64,000 nucleotides of DNA, taken from Enterocloster bolteae (GTDB lineage Bacteria; Bacillota; Clostridia; Lachnospirales; Lachnospiraceae). Below the pieces are notes generated by a model that was given only the letters and a program-made list of their open reading frames with translations, did not search any database and had not been told where the DNA came from. Every line of letters starts with the position of its first letter. Positions within the stretch are counted from its first letter, which is position 1. Positions 14,529 through 23,244 of this stretch are shown here, piece by piece. The position numbers and the translations under genes are program-made. Location: contig NZ_CP022464.2 in the NCBI RefSeq assembly GCF_002234575.2, forward strand, positions 6,138,001 to 6,202,000, read 5' to 3'.

Positions 14529-17516
14529 CTATTTTGTTTCACTGCCTTCGGTTTTTGAAGCGGTTATCTGCTTCTGGTTCTTCTTAGCTGTCCCGATCTG
14601 CTTCCGGCTCTTTTTGGACGTGCTGATCTGTTTCTGTTCTTCCTTGGACGTGCCAATCTGCTCACGCTTCTTCCTGGAAGTACCTATCTGCTTCTGCTCC
14701 TCCTTGGACGTGGCTATCTGCTCCTGCCTCTTCCTGGAAGTGCCTATCTGTTTCTGCTCCTCCTTGGACGTGGCTATCTGCTTCTGCTCTTCCTTGGATG
14801 TGCCTATTTGCTTCTGTTCTTCCTTGGATGTGCCTATCTGCTTCTGCTCCTCCTTGGTCGTGCCTATCTGCTCCTGCTTCTTCCTGGAAGTGCCTATCTG
14901 CTTCTGCACCTCCCTGGACGTGCCTATCTGCTTCTTCTCTTCCTTGGTCGTGCCTATCTGCTTCTTCTCTTCCTTGGTCGTGCCTATCTGTTTCTGTTCT
15001 TCCCTGGACGTGCCTATCTGCTTCTGCTCTTCCTTGGTTGTGATTATCTGCTTCTGCCCTGCCTTGAACGCAGCCATAGGCTTCTGTACATCCTTTGCAG
15101 CTGCAGCGCCTTCTGTCTCCTGCGCCACAGCAGTTATCCTCTTTGGGGACGCTGTTTTGCTTACCGATGTTTTACTAGCCGCTGTTTTTCCGGATGCCGC
15201 TTTTCTGGCCGCAGGCTTTTTATCTGCTGTCTTTTTAACTCCAGGCTTCTTTGCCTCAGGCTTCTCGGATTCTTCCGCCTGCGTGCATGTGTAGATGCTG
15301 ACACTCATCGGCGGTATATAGACTTCAATGGAATCGTCCTTTTCATCCCATTCCAGCTTCCGGGATGTCTTGACACGCCCGTTGACCCGGCCTTCTCCGC
15401 CAAAGTCTTTGGCATCAGTGTTGAATATCTCCTTATACTTACCGTGGAAGGGCACGCCCACACGGAATTTCTCATGCTCCATGTTGTCAAAATTGCAGAT
15501 AAAGAGAAGGGTTTCCTCACTCTTCCTGCTCTTTCGCAGGAATATAATCATGCTCTCATTCTGGTAACTGCAGTTAATCCACTCAAAACCATCGGGATCA
15601 TAATCCATCTCATACAGAGCCGGGTGCTCACGGTACAGTCTGTTAAGCGCCTTCACATAATCCTGCATGTTCTTGTGGACAGGATACTCCAAAAGTCCCC
15701 ACTCCAGGGACGCGCCCTCATTCCATTCAGCCGTCTGGGCGTATTCCTGGCCCATGAACAGCAGCTTCTTGCCGGGATGCCCCATCATAAAGGCATAGGC
15801 AGCCCTCAGGTTCTCGGCCTTCTTTTCCAGGGTCTCACCCGGCATCTTGCCAATCATGGAACCCTTGCCGTGAACCACCTCATCGTGGGAGAATACCAGC
15901 ACAAAATCCTCGCTGTAGGCATACAGCATGGAAAATGTCAGCTCCCCATAATTGTTTTTCCTAAAAAGAGGGTCGCACCGCATGTAGTTGGTAAAATCAT
16001 TCATCCAGCCCATGTTCCACTTATAGTTAAATCCCAGGCCGCCCTCTTTCGGATCGCCTGTAATCATTGGCCATGCAGTGGACTCCTCCGCAATGATGAC
16101 CGTGCCGTCCTTTCGGCCCTTGAATACGGAATTCAGATGCTTCAGGAACTCCATTGCCTCCAGATTCTCATTGCCTCCGTATATATTAGGCACCCATTCA
16201 CCGTCATTCTTCCCATAGTCCAGATAGAGCATGGAAGCTACCGCATCCATCCTGATTCCGTCCGCATGGTACTTGTCCGCCCAGAACAGCGCATTGGCAA
16301 TCAGAAAATTGGTTACGCCGGGACGGCCGTAATTGTATATCAGAGTGCCCCAATGGGGATGGGAGCCCTTCCTGGGGTCCATGTGTTCATAGACGCAGGT
16401 GCCGTCAAACACAGCCATTCCATAGGCATCCCTTGGGAAATGGGCCGGCACCCAGTCAAGTATGACGCCGATTCCCTGTCCGTGCATATAGTCCATAAAG
16501 TACATGAAATCCTCAGGAGCACCGTAACGGCTGGTAGGGGCATAATACCCTGTTACCTGATAACCCCAGGATTCATCCAGAGGATGCTCCATCACAGGCA
16601 TGAGCTCCACATGGGTGTATCCCATATCCTTTACGTATTCCGCCAGCCTTGGAGCCAGCTCCCGGTAATTATAAAATTCGGAACCCGCCAGGTCCTGTCC
16701 TGTCTCATCCCTGACAGTCTCCTTACGGATCCAGGAGCCCAGATGGACCTCATATATGTTCATGGGCTTGTCCTTTGTATCGGTCTTTGCCCTCTGATCC
16801 ATCCATGACTTGTCGTTCCATTTGTATTTATCAATATCCCATACAATAGAGGCATTGTTGGGACGCAGCTCTGCGTAGTTTGCATAGGGATCAGCCTTCA
16901 GCATAGGCTCCCCTGCCCTTGTCTTTATCTCGTACTTATATATCTCACCTTCATACAGACCGGGAATGAACAGCTCGAACACGCTGCCGTCCCCTTCGCC
17001 CAGGCGGCGCATCTGATGGCGTCTTCCATCCCAAAGGTTGAAATCCCCCACCACGCTGACGCGCATGGCGCATGGCGCCCACACGGAAAAGTACACGCCG
17101 GATACCCCGTCAATGGTCATGGGATGGGCGCCCATTTTCTCATAAATTGTATAGTGGATGCCCGCTGCAAATTTCTTCAGGTCTTCTTCCCGGTACTGGG
17201 GAGCAAATGAATAGGGATCACAGAGTTCCTCCGTCACCCCGTTGTCATAGGTGACCTCCAGGGTATAGGGCGTCTTGCTCTTGCGTGGTATCAGGGCCGC
17301 GAAAAAACCAGCCTCGTCCGCCAGCTCCATGGGATATTTCTTCCCGGTGGTGGAAATCTTCACACTGATTTCAGCCGCAGTGGGTACCAGCGCCTGAATC
17401 AGAAGTCCATCCTCTGTCAGATGGGGTCCCAGCATGGCATGGGGATTGGATGCTTCCGAATACACCAGTTCTTCAATCCCTGCCCAGTCCATCAAATCGT
17501 ATAATTTCTGTTCCAT
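14529..17516 (-). CDS. glgB: Glycogen branching enzyme with decapeptide-repeat tail
   Basis: Transfers alpha-1,4 glucan segments to form alpha-1,6 branches in glycogen. Residues 1-745 are a full GlgB: an N-terminal module, CBM48 (about 130-225), and a GH13 barrel with DWVPAHFP, nucleophile D424 in IRMDAV, acid/base E477 in IIAEEST, and H544/D545 in FSHDEVVHGK, then a C-terminal beta domain. GlgB is normally 630-750 residues; this one has 995. The extra part is a Lys/Ala linker (about 747-818) and 17 tandem decapeptides resembling GTSKEEQKQI (about 819-984). No signal peptide or membrane helix is present. The start follows AGGGGG by about seven bases. It is last in a run after an FAH hydrolase and mgsA. 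Confidence 0.95.
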   Translation of the reverse strand: MEQKLYDLMDWAGIEELVYSEASNPHAMLGPHLTEDGLLIQALVPTAAEISVKISTTGKKYPMELADEAGFFAALIPRKSKTPYTLEVTYDNGVTEELCDPYSFAPQYREEDLKKFAAGIHYTIYEKMGAHPMTIDGVSGVYFSVWAPCAMRVSVVGDFNLWDGRRHQMRRLGEGDGSVFELFIPGLYEGEIYKYEIKTRAGEPMLKADPYANYAELRPNNASIVWDIDKYKWNDKSWMDQRAKTDTKDKPMNIYEVHLGSWIRKETVRDETGQDLAGSEFYNYRELAPRLAEYVKDMGYTHVELMPVMEHPLDESWGYQVTGYYAPTSRYGAPEDFMYFMDYMHGQGIGVILDWVPAHFPRDAYGMAVFDGTCVYEHMDPRKGSHPHWGTLIYNYGRPGVTNFLIANALFWADKYHADGIRMDAVASMLYLDYGKNDGEWVPNIYGGNENLEAMEFLKHLNSVFKGRKDGTVIIAEESTAWPMITGDPKEGGLGFNYKWNMGWMNDFTNYMRCDPLFRKNNYGELTFSMLYAYSEDFVLVFSHDEVVHGKGSMIGKMPGETLEKKAENLRAAYAFMMGHPGKKLLFMGQEYAQTAEWNEGASLEWGLLEYPVHKNMQDYVKALNRLYREHPALYEMDYDPDGFEWINCSYQNESMIIFLRKSRKSEETLLFICNFDNMEHEKFRVGVPFHGKYKEIFNTDAKDFGGEGRVNGRVKTSRKLEWDEKDDSIEVYIPPMSVSIYTCTQAEESEKPEAKKPGVKKTADKKPAARKAASGKTAASKTSVSKTASPKRITAVAQETEGAAAAKDVQKPMAAFKAGQKQIITTKEEQKQIGTSREEQKQIGTTKEEKKQIGTTKEEKKQIGTSREVQKQIGTSRKKQEQIGTTKEEQKQIGTSKEEQKQIGTSKEEQKQIATSKEEQKQIGTSRKRQEQIATSKEEQKQIGTSRKKREQIGTSKEEQKQISTSKKSRKQIGTAKKNQKQITASKTEGSETK
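14556..15062 (-). repeat. Seventeen 30-bp tandem repeats encoding the GlgB tail
   Basis: Seventeen consecutive 30-bp units, all in frame, each encoding a variant of GTSKEEQKQI. The isoleucine, the preceding Gln and most T-(S/T)-K/R positions are nearly fixed, while Glu/Lys/Arg positions swap. Units at the two array ends are most divergent and central ones most alike, as expected for arrays that evolve by unequal exchange. Confidence 0.95.
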
Positions 17517-17585
17517 ATGATTGCCCCCTTGTAAGTTTATTCATTCTTCGGTCTGATATCAGCATGCCTGCTGTATATCCTACTT

Positions 17586-18056
17586 CTAAAGGGTATTTGC
17601 CCTGTCAGCAATATTCTGTCTGAAATTAACCACATCATGCTCGTATTCTTCATCCATAAGGGGAGAAGTAATCATGAAATCCGCACTGGCCTTGTTATTT
17701 GCAATGGGAATATCATACACCTGGGCAATCCTTAACAAAGCCTTAACATCCGGATCGTGGGGCTGCGCTGTCAGCGGATCGGAAAAGAAAATCACAAAAT
17801 CAATTTTTCCCTCCACAATCTTGGCCCCGATCTGCTGGTCGCCGCCCAAGGGGCCGCTGTTATACCCCTTTACAGGCAGGTTGGTTGCATCCGTAATCAT
17901 ACGGGCCGTTGTGCCGGTCCCGCACAGGAAATGCCTGGACAGTATATCCTTATGTTCCCCGCACCACTGTATCAGTTCCCGTTTCTTCTGGTCGTGGGCA
18001 ATCAGGGCAATGTTCTTCTGTCTGCGTATTGTCATAGGTAAATAATCCATTTTCAT
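17586..18056 (-). CDS. mgsA: Methylglyoxal synthase
   Basis: Converts dihydroxyacetone phosphate to methylglyoxal and phosphate, a bypass that relieves sugar-phosphate excess. The 156-residue protein carries all landmarks: LIAHD (H21, D22), LCGTGTT (phosphate loop, about 45-50), NSGPLGGDQQIG with catalytic D73, and FSDPLTAQPHDPDV (H100, D103). The usual NR-TADF segment near the end reads NKASADF. Length is normal for the family. The ATG at 18056 follows AAAGGAG by four bases and lies 10 bases after the FAH gene, so the two are probably co-transcribed; glgB follows 69 bases later. The position next to glycogen synthesis fits a role in handling sugar-phosphate overflow, which is inference. Confidence 0.96.
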   Translation of the reverse strand: MKMDYLPMTIRRQKNIALIAHDQKKRELIQWCGEHKDILSRHFLCGTGTTARMITDATNLPVKGYNSGPLGGDQQIGAKIVEGKIDFVIFFSDPLTAQPHDPDVKALLRIAQVYDIPIANNKASADFMITSPLMDEEYEHDVVNFRQNIADRANTL

Positions 18057-18066
18057 CTGTCTCCTT

Positions 18067-18963
18067 TCAGTCTGTCACTTTGTTTGCGATGGTACCTATC
18101 CCTTCTATGGTACACTCCACCACATCTCCCGGAACCAGGAATTTCGGCGGGTCAAAGCCCATGCCCACTCCTGCCGGGGTTCCCGTGGCAATAATGGTTC
18201 CTGGCTTTAAGGTCATGCCCTGGGAAAGTTCGCTTACAATGTGACTGATATCAAATATGAGCAGCTCCGTATTACTGTCCTGGCGAAGTTCGCCGTTCAC
18301 CCTGGACTGTACCTGTACTTTGGGCGGATAGGACAATTCATCCACAGTGGCTATGCATGGTCCCATGGGCAGAAAGCCGTCCAGCCCCTTGCCGAAATAC
18401 CACTGCTTATGCCGTGTCTGCAGGGTCCTGGCGCTGACGTCATTGATGATAGTATATCCGAATATATAGTCCTTTACATCTTCCTCCCTGACATGGGATG
18501 CCTCGCGGCCGATGATGACTGCCAGCTCTGCCTCGTAATCCAAATCCGTTACAATATCCCTGTGGCTTGGGATGCCTGCCCCGGGATCCGTGGCACGGTT
18601 TACCCGCTTGGAAAAATAGATGGCATGGGGCCTTTCCCCGTCAAATGCTTCCTTCTTAAATCTGGCCGATTCCTCAGCGTGAGCCATGTAATTGATTCCC
18701 AGGCAGATAACATCCTGCCGAGGGTGGGGAATCGGGGCTAAAAGGCTTACCTCCCCAATAGGGGCAGCCCCCCTGACCTTATATGGGTCCTGGCCGGACA
18801 CATACTCCAGCAGCTGTTTCTCCGACTCGCTGATGTTCTCTATCAGCTCCTGCATGGTCTTATAATCCATATCCAGGGAAGCAAGGGGATAGACCCAGCT
18901 TCCGTCCCTGCTGATGACTCCAAGTCCGGATTTGTGTTCGATTTCATATGTAACTAGTCTCAT
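18067..18963 (-). CDS. Fumarylacetoacetate hydrolase-family protein
   Basis: Cytoplasmic metal-dependent hydrolase or decarboxylase acting on a 2-oxo acid or acylpyruvate-type substrate. At 298 residues it has the short N-terminal domain and the FAH domain of the YcgM/acylpyruvase type. Visible motifs: CLGINYMAHAEES, the acidic metal-binding segment DLDYEAELAVIIG, FGYTIINDVSARTLQ, KGLDGFLPMGP and GTPAGVGMG. The start at 18963 follows AGGAGGG. It leads the FAH-mgsA-glgB run. The substrate cannot be assigned from sequence; fumarylacetoacetate itself is unlikely in an anaerobe without aromatic oxidation genes here. Confidence 0.9.
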   Translation of the reverse strand: MRLVTYEIEHKSGLGVISRDGSWVYPLASLDMDYKTMQELIENISESEKQLLEYVSGQDPYKVRGAAPIGEVSLLAPIPHPRQDVICLGINYMAHAEESARFKKEAFDGERPHAIYFSKRVNRATDPGAGIPSHRDIVTDLDYEAELAVIIGREASHVREEDVKDYIFGYTIINDVSARTLQTRHKQWYFGKGLDGFLPMGPCIATVDELSYPPKVQVQSRVNGELRQDSNTELLIFDISHIVSELSQGMTLKPGTIIATGTPAGVGMGFDPPKFLVPGDVVECTIEGIGTIANKVTD

Positions 18964-19085
18964 AATGCCCTCCTGCTCATACCATTACGTGTATCTCATG
19001 TTTACTCTATCACATTTTTCCGAATTTTTCTACGATTTTGCCATTATTTCAGAAATCGCCCTTCCCCCTGTCAGAGCCCTTCTGC

Positions 19086-21842
19086 CTAATAAATGGACTC
19101 CCGGAGTATCTTATGTATCTGGATTGCCAGAGTGGGCAGGAAAGCGGCCGCCGCCAGGGTGGTAAGCTGGCTCAGGCTTAAATCGGCTGCGGCAAACATG
19201 ATTTGAAGGCCCGGCACAAAGAGCACCGCTGCCAGAAGAACCACGCCCAGCTGGAACGCCATAACGCTGTACAGGTTGCTTCCCAGCCCCAGACGTATGA
19301 TGGAATGGCTGCTGCGGCAGTTGAATCCGTGGAACAGCCGGGCCAGGGTAAGGGTGGAAAATGCCATGGTACAGGCCCTTCCCGCACCGCCCTCATGAAG
19401 TCCGGTGGTATAGGCCCACATGGTGGCTGCCGCAATCAGGGCTCCCTGGACCAGGATATCCCGTATAAAGGACGCCGTGAGGATGCCCTCCTTTGGATTT
19501 CTGGGAGGCTCCTTTAACAGACCTTCCTCCGGCGGTTCCATCCCTATGGCAATGGCCGGCAGGGAATCCGTTATAAGGTTGATAAACAGCAGATGCACCG
19601 GTTTAAAGGGCAGGGGCAGGGACAGAAGGGATGTGTATAATACGCAGAAAATGCCTGCCATGTTGCCTGACAAAAGGAACTGGATGGAGTTCTTTATATT
19701 TCTGTACACATTCCTGCCGTTGGATACTGCCTTTATGATGGTGGCAAAATTGTCGTCCGCCAATATCATGGACGCCGCATCCTTGGACACCTCGGTTCCC
19801 GTGATGCCCATGGCCACGCCGATATCGGCCTTCTTAAGGGCCGGTGCGTCATTGACCCCGTCTCCGGTCATTGCCACAATGTGTCCCCGGTTCTGCCACG
19901 CCTTGACAATACGTATCTTGTGCTCCGGCGACACCCTGGCATAGACTGAAATGTGTTCCAGACTCCGGTTCAAATCCTCCTCTTCCATCTGGTCCAGCTC
20001 CGCCCCTGTCACCGCCATGTTGCCCGGCGTAAATATGCCGATCCGCTCTGCTATGGACATGGCGGTCACTTTATGGTCCCCTGTGATCATCACAGGGCGT
20101 ATGCCTGCCTGCCTGGCGCTGGCCACTGCCTGGCGCGATTCCGGCCTGGGCGGATCCATCATGGCAGTGAGCCCCAGAAACACCAGATTATCCTCCAGCC
20201 TTCCTGACAGGGATGAGCGTTCCTGGCTGTTCCCTGCTTTTGCCCCGGCTAAGCCGGAATTACCGTGCTCCTTTCCCTCCTCATTGAAAGGACGGCATGC
20301 AAAAGCCAGGACCCGGAGCCCCCTGGCAGACCAGCGGCTGTTCTGGTCCAGTATCCTCTGGCGGTCCGAGGACGACAAGGTACGGCAGGGTATGGCTGCC
20401 TCTGGCCTCTGGCCGGATTCCCCCGGCCTCTGACCGGCTGCCCCTGTCCCCTGGCCGGCTAACCCTGTCCCCTGGCCGGCGGCCGGATTAGCCAGGCGGG
20501 TGCATTTTTTCAGCAGCACATCCACGGCTCCCTTGACAAAGACAATATCGTGTCCTTCTATCTCATTTACGGTAGTCATAAGCTTGCGGCGGGAGTCAAA
20601 GGGAATCTCCCCCTTTCTGGGACTCTGGAGCCGAACCTGTTCCGGGATAAGCCCTGCCTCCCTTGCCATGTTAAACAGCGCTGTCTCCATGGGGTCCCCG
20701 TCCTGGCCGGAGGCGTTGTTATTAAGAACCGCCCCCATAAGCAGGAGCCTGACATCGCTCCTTCTCTTTTCATTTTCCAGCCATGACGGCTGCTGCTGCG
20801 TGTGGTTGACGTACACCTGCTCCACATCCATGCGGTTCTGTGTCAGGGTTCCCGTCTTATCGGAACAGATAACAGAGACGCATCCCAGGCTCTCCACCGC
20901 CTTCAAATCTTTTATGATAGCCTGTTCCCTTGCCATTTTCTGGGTGCCCATGGCCTGGACAATGGTGACGATGGAGCTGAGCGCCTCCGGTATGGCTGCC
21001 ACTGCCAGGGCCACGGCAAACATCAGGGCATCCAGCACCGGTTCCCGGCGGTACAGGCTGAGCAAAAACACCAGGCCGCAGATGGCTATGATGGCAATGG
21101 CCAGATGTCCGGAGAACCGGTCCAGGCTTACCTGAAGCGGGGTCTTTTGTTCCTTGGTTCCGTTCATCAGCACAGCTATCTTACCGATTTCCGTATTCAT
21201 TCCCGTGGCTGTTACCGCTGCCACGGCACGGCCTGAGGTCACCAGGGAACCGGAAAATACCATGTTGGTCCGGTCGGCCAATGCCACGGTTCCCTCCCGC
21301 GCCTTCACCGCCCCGGTGTGTTTCTCCACCCCCAGGGATTCCCCTGTAAGGGAGCTCTCATTGACGGTCAGCCCGTACACCTCCAGCAGCCGTCCGTCCG
21401 CGGCCACCATATCGCCGGTCTCCAGCAGCAGGATATCCCCCGGTACCACCAGGGCGGACGGTATGGTCATGCTGCGCCCGTCCCGCAGGACCCTGGCTTC
21501 AGGCGAGGAAAGCCGCTTTAAGCTGTCCAGGGATTTTTCCGCCTTCTGGTGCTGGACCGTTCCCAGCACTGCATTTAGCAGCAGGACCGCAAATATGACC
21601 ATGGCGCTCTCCGGATCCCCTGTGAGCATGGACACTGCGGCCGCCCCGATCAGGATAATGACCAAAAGGTCCTTAAACTGCGCAAGAAATACCTGCCACC
21701 ACTGGAGCCGTCCTGCCTCCTCCAATACATTTTCCCCATATTCCTTAAGACGCTGCTCCGCCTGCCCGCTGTCAATTCCCTGCCTTCCGGAGTCCAGCCC
21801 GGCTAACACCTCTGCCTCCGGCTGTTCAAACCAATCTGCCAT
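19086..21842 (-). CDS. P-type calcium-transporting ATPase
   Basis: Membrane pump of the P2 type, 918 residues, most probably exporting Ca2+. In order: N-terminal cation-ATPase domain, A-domain TGES (about 166-169), TM4 with PEAL (about 285-288), phosphorylation site D328 in SDKTGTLT, N-domain, and the hinge TGDGVNDAPALKKADIGVAMG, quoted in part as TGDGVNDAP. The C-terminal transport domain includes SLPAIAIGMEPPEEGL. The PEAL in place of the eukaryotic PEGL is common in bacterial members. The N-domain carries a Gly/Gln/Pro-rich insert with repeated AGQ-G/P units (about 455-485). The start at ATG 21842 is preferred over 21869 because AGGGGAG lies about seven bases upstream. Confidence 0.93.
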   Translation of the reverse strand: MADWFEQPEAEVLAGLDSGRQGIDSGQAEQRLKEYGENVLEEAGRLQWWQVFLAQFKDLLVIILIGAAAVSMLTGDPESAMVIFAVLLLNAVLGTVQHQKAEKSLDSLKRLSSPEARVLRDGRSMTIPSALVVPGDILLLETGDMVAADGRLLEVYGLTVNESSLTGESLGVEKHTGAVKAREGTVALADRTNMVFSGSLVTSGRAVAAVTATGMNTEIGKIAVLMNGTKEQKTPLQVSLDRFSGHLAIAIIAICGLVFLLSLYRREPVLDALMFAVALAVAAIPEALSSIVTIVQAMGTQKMAREQAIIKDLKAVESLGCVSVICSDKTGTLTQNRMDVEQVYVNHTQQQPSWLENEKRRSDVRLLLMGAVLNNNASGQDGDPMETALFNMAREAGLIPEQVRLQSPRKGEIPFDSRRKLMTTVNEIEGHDIVFVKGAVDVLLKKCTRLANPAAGQGTGLAGQGTGAAGQRPGESGQRPEAAIPCRTLSSSDRQRILDQNSRWSARGLRVLAFACRPFNEEGKEHGNSGLAGAKAGNSQERSSLSGRLEDNLVFLGLTAMMDPPRPESRQAVASARQAGIRPVMITGDHKVTAMSIAERIGIFTPGNMAVTGAELDQMEEEDLNRSLEHISVYARVSPEHKIRIVKAWQNRGHIVAMTGDGVNDAPALKKADIGVAMGITGTEVSKDAASMILADDNFATIIKAVSNGRNVYRNIKNSIQFLLSGNMAGIFCVLYTSLLSLPLPFKPVHLLFINLITDSLPAIAIGMEPPEEGLLKEPPRNPKEGILTASFIRDILVQGALIAAATMWAYTTGLHEGGAGRACTMAFSTLTLARLFHGFNCRSSHSIIRLGLGSNLYSVMAFQLGVVLLAAVLFVPGLQIMFAAADLSLSQLTTLAAAAFLPTLAIQIHKILRESIY

Positions 21843-21944
21843 CTGTCTCTCCCCTCTTACCGAATTCATGGTTCTTATGAGCCTGCGCTAATGTGCGTCT
21901 GCTTCCCCGGTATCCGCCGGATGCCGCGTGAACAGATATAAAAA

Positions 21945-21983
21945 TGCTCCCGGAAGCGCATGCGTACGCTGTTTCCGGGAGCA
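21945..21983 (-). terminator. Terminator after the M20 peptidase
   Basis: TGCTCCCGGAA / TTCCGGGAGCA (21945-21955 and 21973-21983), 11 perfect pairs, with a further palindrome in the loop. On the minus strand it is followed by TTTTTATA. Confidence 0.88.
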
Positions 21984-22083
21984 CTCCATAAGAGTACCCA
22001 CTCTAAATCTATGAATTAGTAAGAATCATTATGACCGGCCGTACACAGCCGGGGCGAGAAAGCTTTACCGCCTGTCCTTAAAA

Positions 22084-23244
22084 TCAATCCCTTCTTCCGA
22101 AAATCATACCGAATGCCACCTTATAGCCTTCCTCCAGGGAATCTGTCTCCACATATTCCTCCCTGGTATGGGCCCCTGCGCCGCGGAAGCTTCCCACGCA
22201 CACGCTTGGAATCCCCAAGGACAGCGGGATATTGCAGTCCGTGGAGCCGGCATGGTGTTTGGGCGCCTGTCCGGTCATTTCTTCAACCACCCGGTGGGCC
22301 CAGTCTGTCAGGGCCTGTTTTTGTGCCGGGTCCACCTGGCCTTCGCAGGGCCTGACTCCTATAACCTGGAAAGACACGTCCGTCCCCTCTGCCTTTGCAC
22401 GGTCAAGTACCTCCATGAACTGCCGTTCCATATATTCCAGGTTCTCCCTTTTGTCGGAACGGAACTCGTACAGCATCTCGGCTTCCTGGGCAATGGTATT
22501 AACCGATGTCCCTCCTGATATCATACCTACATTATAGGTTGTCTTTCCGCCCTCCGGCACCTGGATTTTATAAAGCTTCCCCACCAGGGACGCCAGTCCC
22601 GCTATGGCATTATCATTGCCAAAGTCATTGTAGGAATGACCGCCCCGGGTGCGGACCTTTACCCGGAAGCGCTTGGAACCCACCGCCCTGTCCACGATGC
22701 TGGAAAGAGAACTGTCAAAGGTACAAAAGCTCTTTATCCTGCCGCCGTAGTCCTCGCAGATCTTACGCACTCCCTTCAGGTTTCCCAGACCTTCTTCCCC
22801 TGCATTGCACACCAGCAGAAGTCCGGGGGCATCCTCCCCCCGGATTTCCCTCCAACTGGGAGAATCCACATGCCGGGCTATATATTTCCCTGCCAGCAGA
22901 AGACATACCAGACATGCCGTGTCGTCTCCCACGCCGGGACAATAGATGCGTCCGTCCTCTACCCTTAAGGGAAGTTCTGTCTCATCGGAAAACACCACAT
23001 CCATATGGGCCATGAACACATCCAACGGCCTGTCCTGGCTTACATCCGCCGGATACACCACATTAAGGGCCTGGTCAATATATACGCCCCTGGCACCCTG
23101 GGACTTAAGCCAGTTCAGACAGAATTCAGCCCGCCTCTCTTCATAGTTGGAGGGCGCCGGTATCCTGGCCAGCTCCAGAAGAAGGCTGTAAGCCTCCTGC
23201 CTGTGGTTCTCTATATACCGTATCATTTCCTCTGACAGTATCAT
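22084..23244 (-). CDS. M20-family peptidase (PepT/ArgE-like)
   Basis: Cytoplasmic di-zinc aminopeptidase or amidohydrolase, 386 residues. Metal and catalytic residues are visible: H80 and D82 in MAHMD, the bridging Asp in GVGDDTA (D107/D108), the general base and ligand pair in NAGEEG (E150/E151), and the C-terminal histidine in GAGAHTREEY. A dimerisation (lid) domain lies between, with RTRGGHSYNDFG. It most resembles tripeptide aminopeptidase-type M20 enzymes, but the exact peptide substrate is not readable. The ATG at 23244 follows GGAAGAGGAA and lies inside the 3' end of the GH13 gene, so the two overlap by 104 bp in different frames. A strong terminator follows. Confidence 0.9.
   Translation of the reverse strand: MILSEEMIRYIENHRQEAYSLLLELARIPAPSNYEERRAEFCLNWLKSQGARGVYIDQALNVVYPADVSQDRPLDVFMAHMDVVFSDETELPLRVEDGRIYCPGVGDDTACLVCLLLAGKYIARHVDSPSWREIRGEDAPGLLLVCNAGEEGLGNLKGVRKICEDYGGRIKSFCTFDSSLSSIVDRAVGSKRFRVKVRTRGGHSYNDFGNDNAIAGLASLVGKLYKIQVPEGGKTTYNVGMISGGTSVNTIAQEAEMLYEFRSDKRENLEYMERQFMEVLDRAKAEGTDVSFQVIGVRPCEGQVDPAQKQALTDWAHRVVEEMTGQAPKHHAGSTDCNIPLSLGIPSVCVGSFRGAGAHTREEYVETDSLEEGYKVAFGMIFGRRD

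Noticed and set aside
14545..15062. Regular 30-bp repeats that could suggest a CRISPR array
   Set aside because: There are no unique spacers; the units are contiguous, in frame with glgB and encode near-identical decapeptides.
14808..16808. Long plus-strand open frame (over 660 codons) opposite glgB
   Set aside because: It lies entirely antisense to a complete GlgB, lacks a ribosome binding site, and its Cys/Leu/Ser-rich repeats are only the mirror of the glgB repeats.
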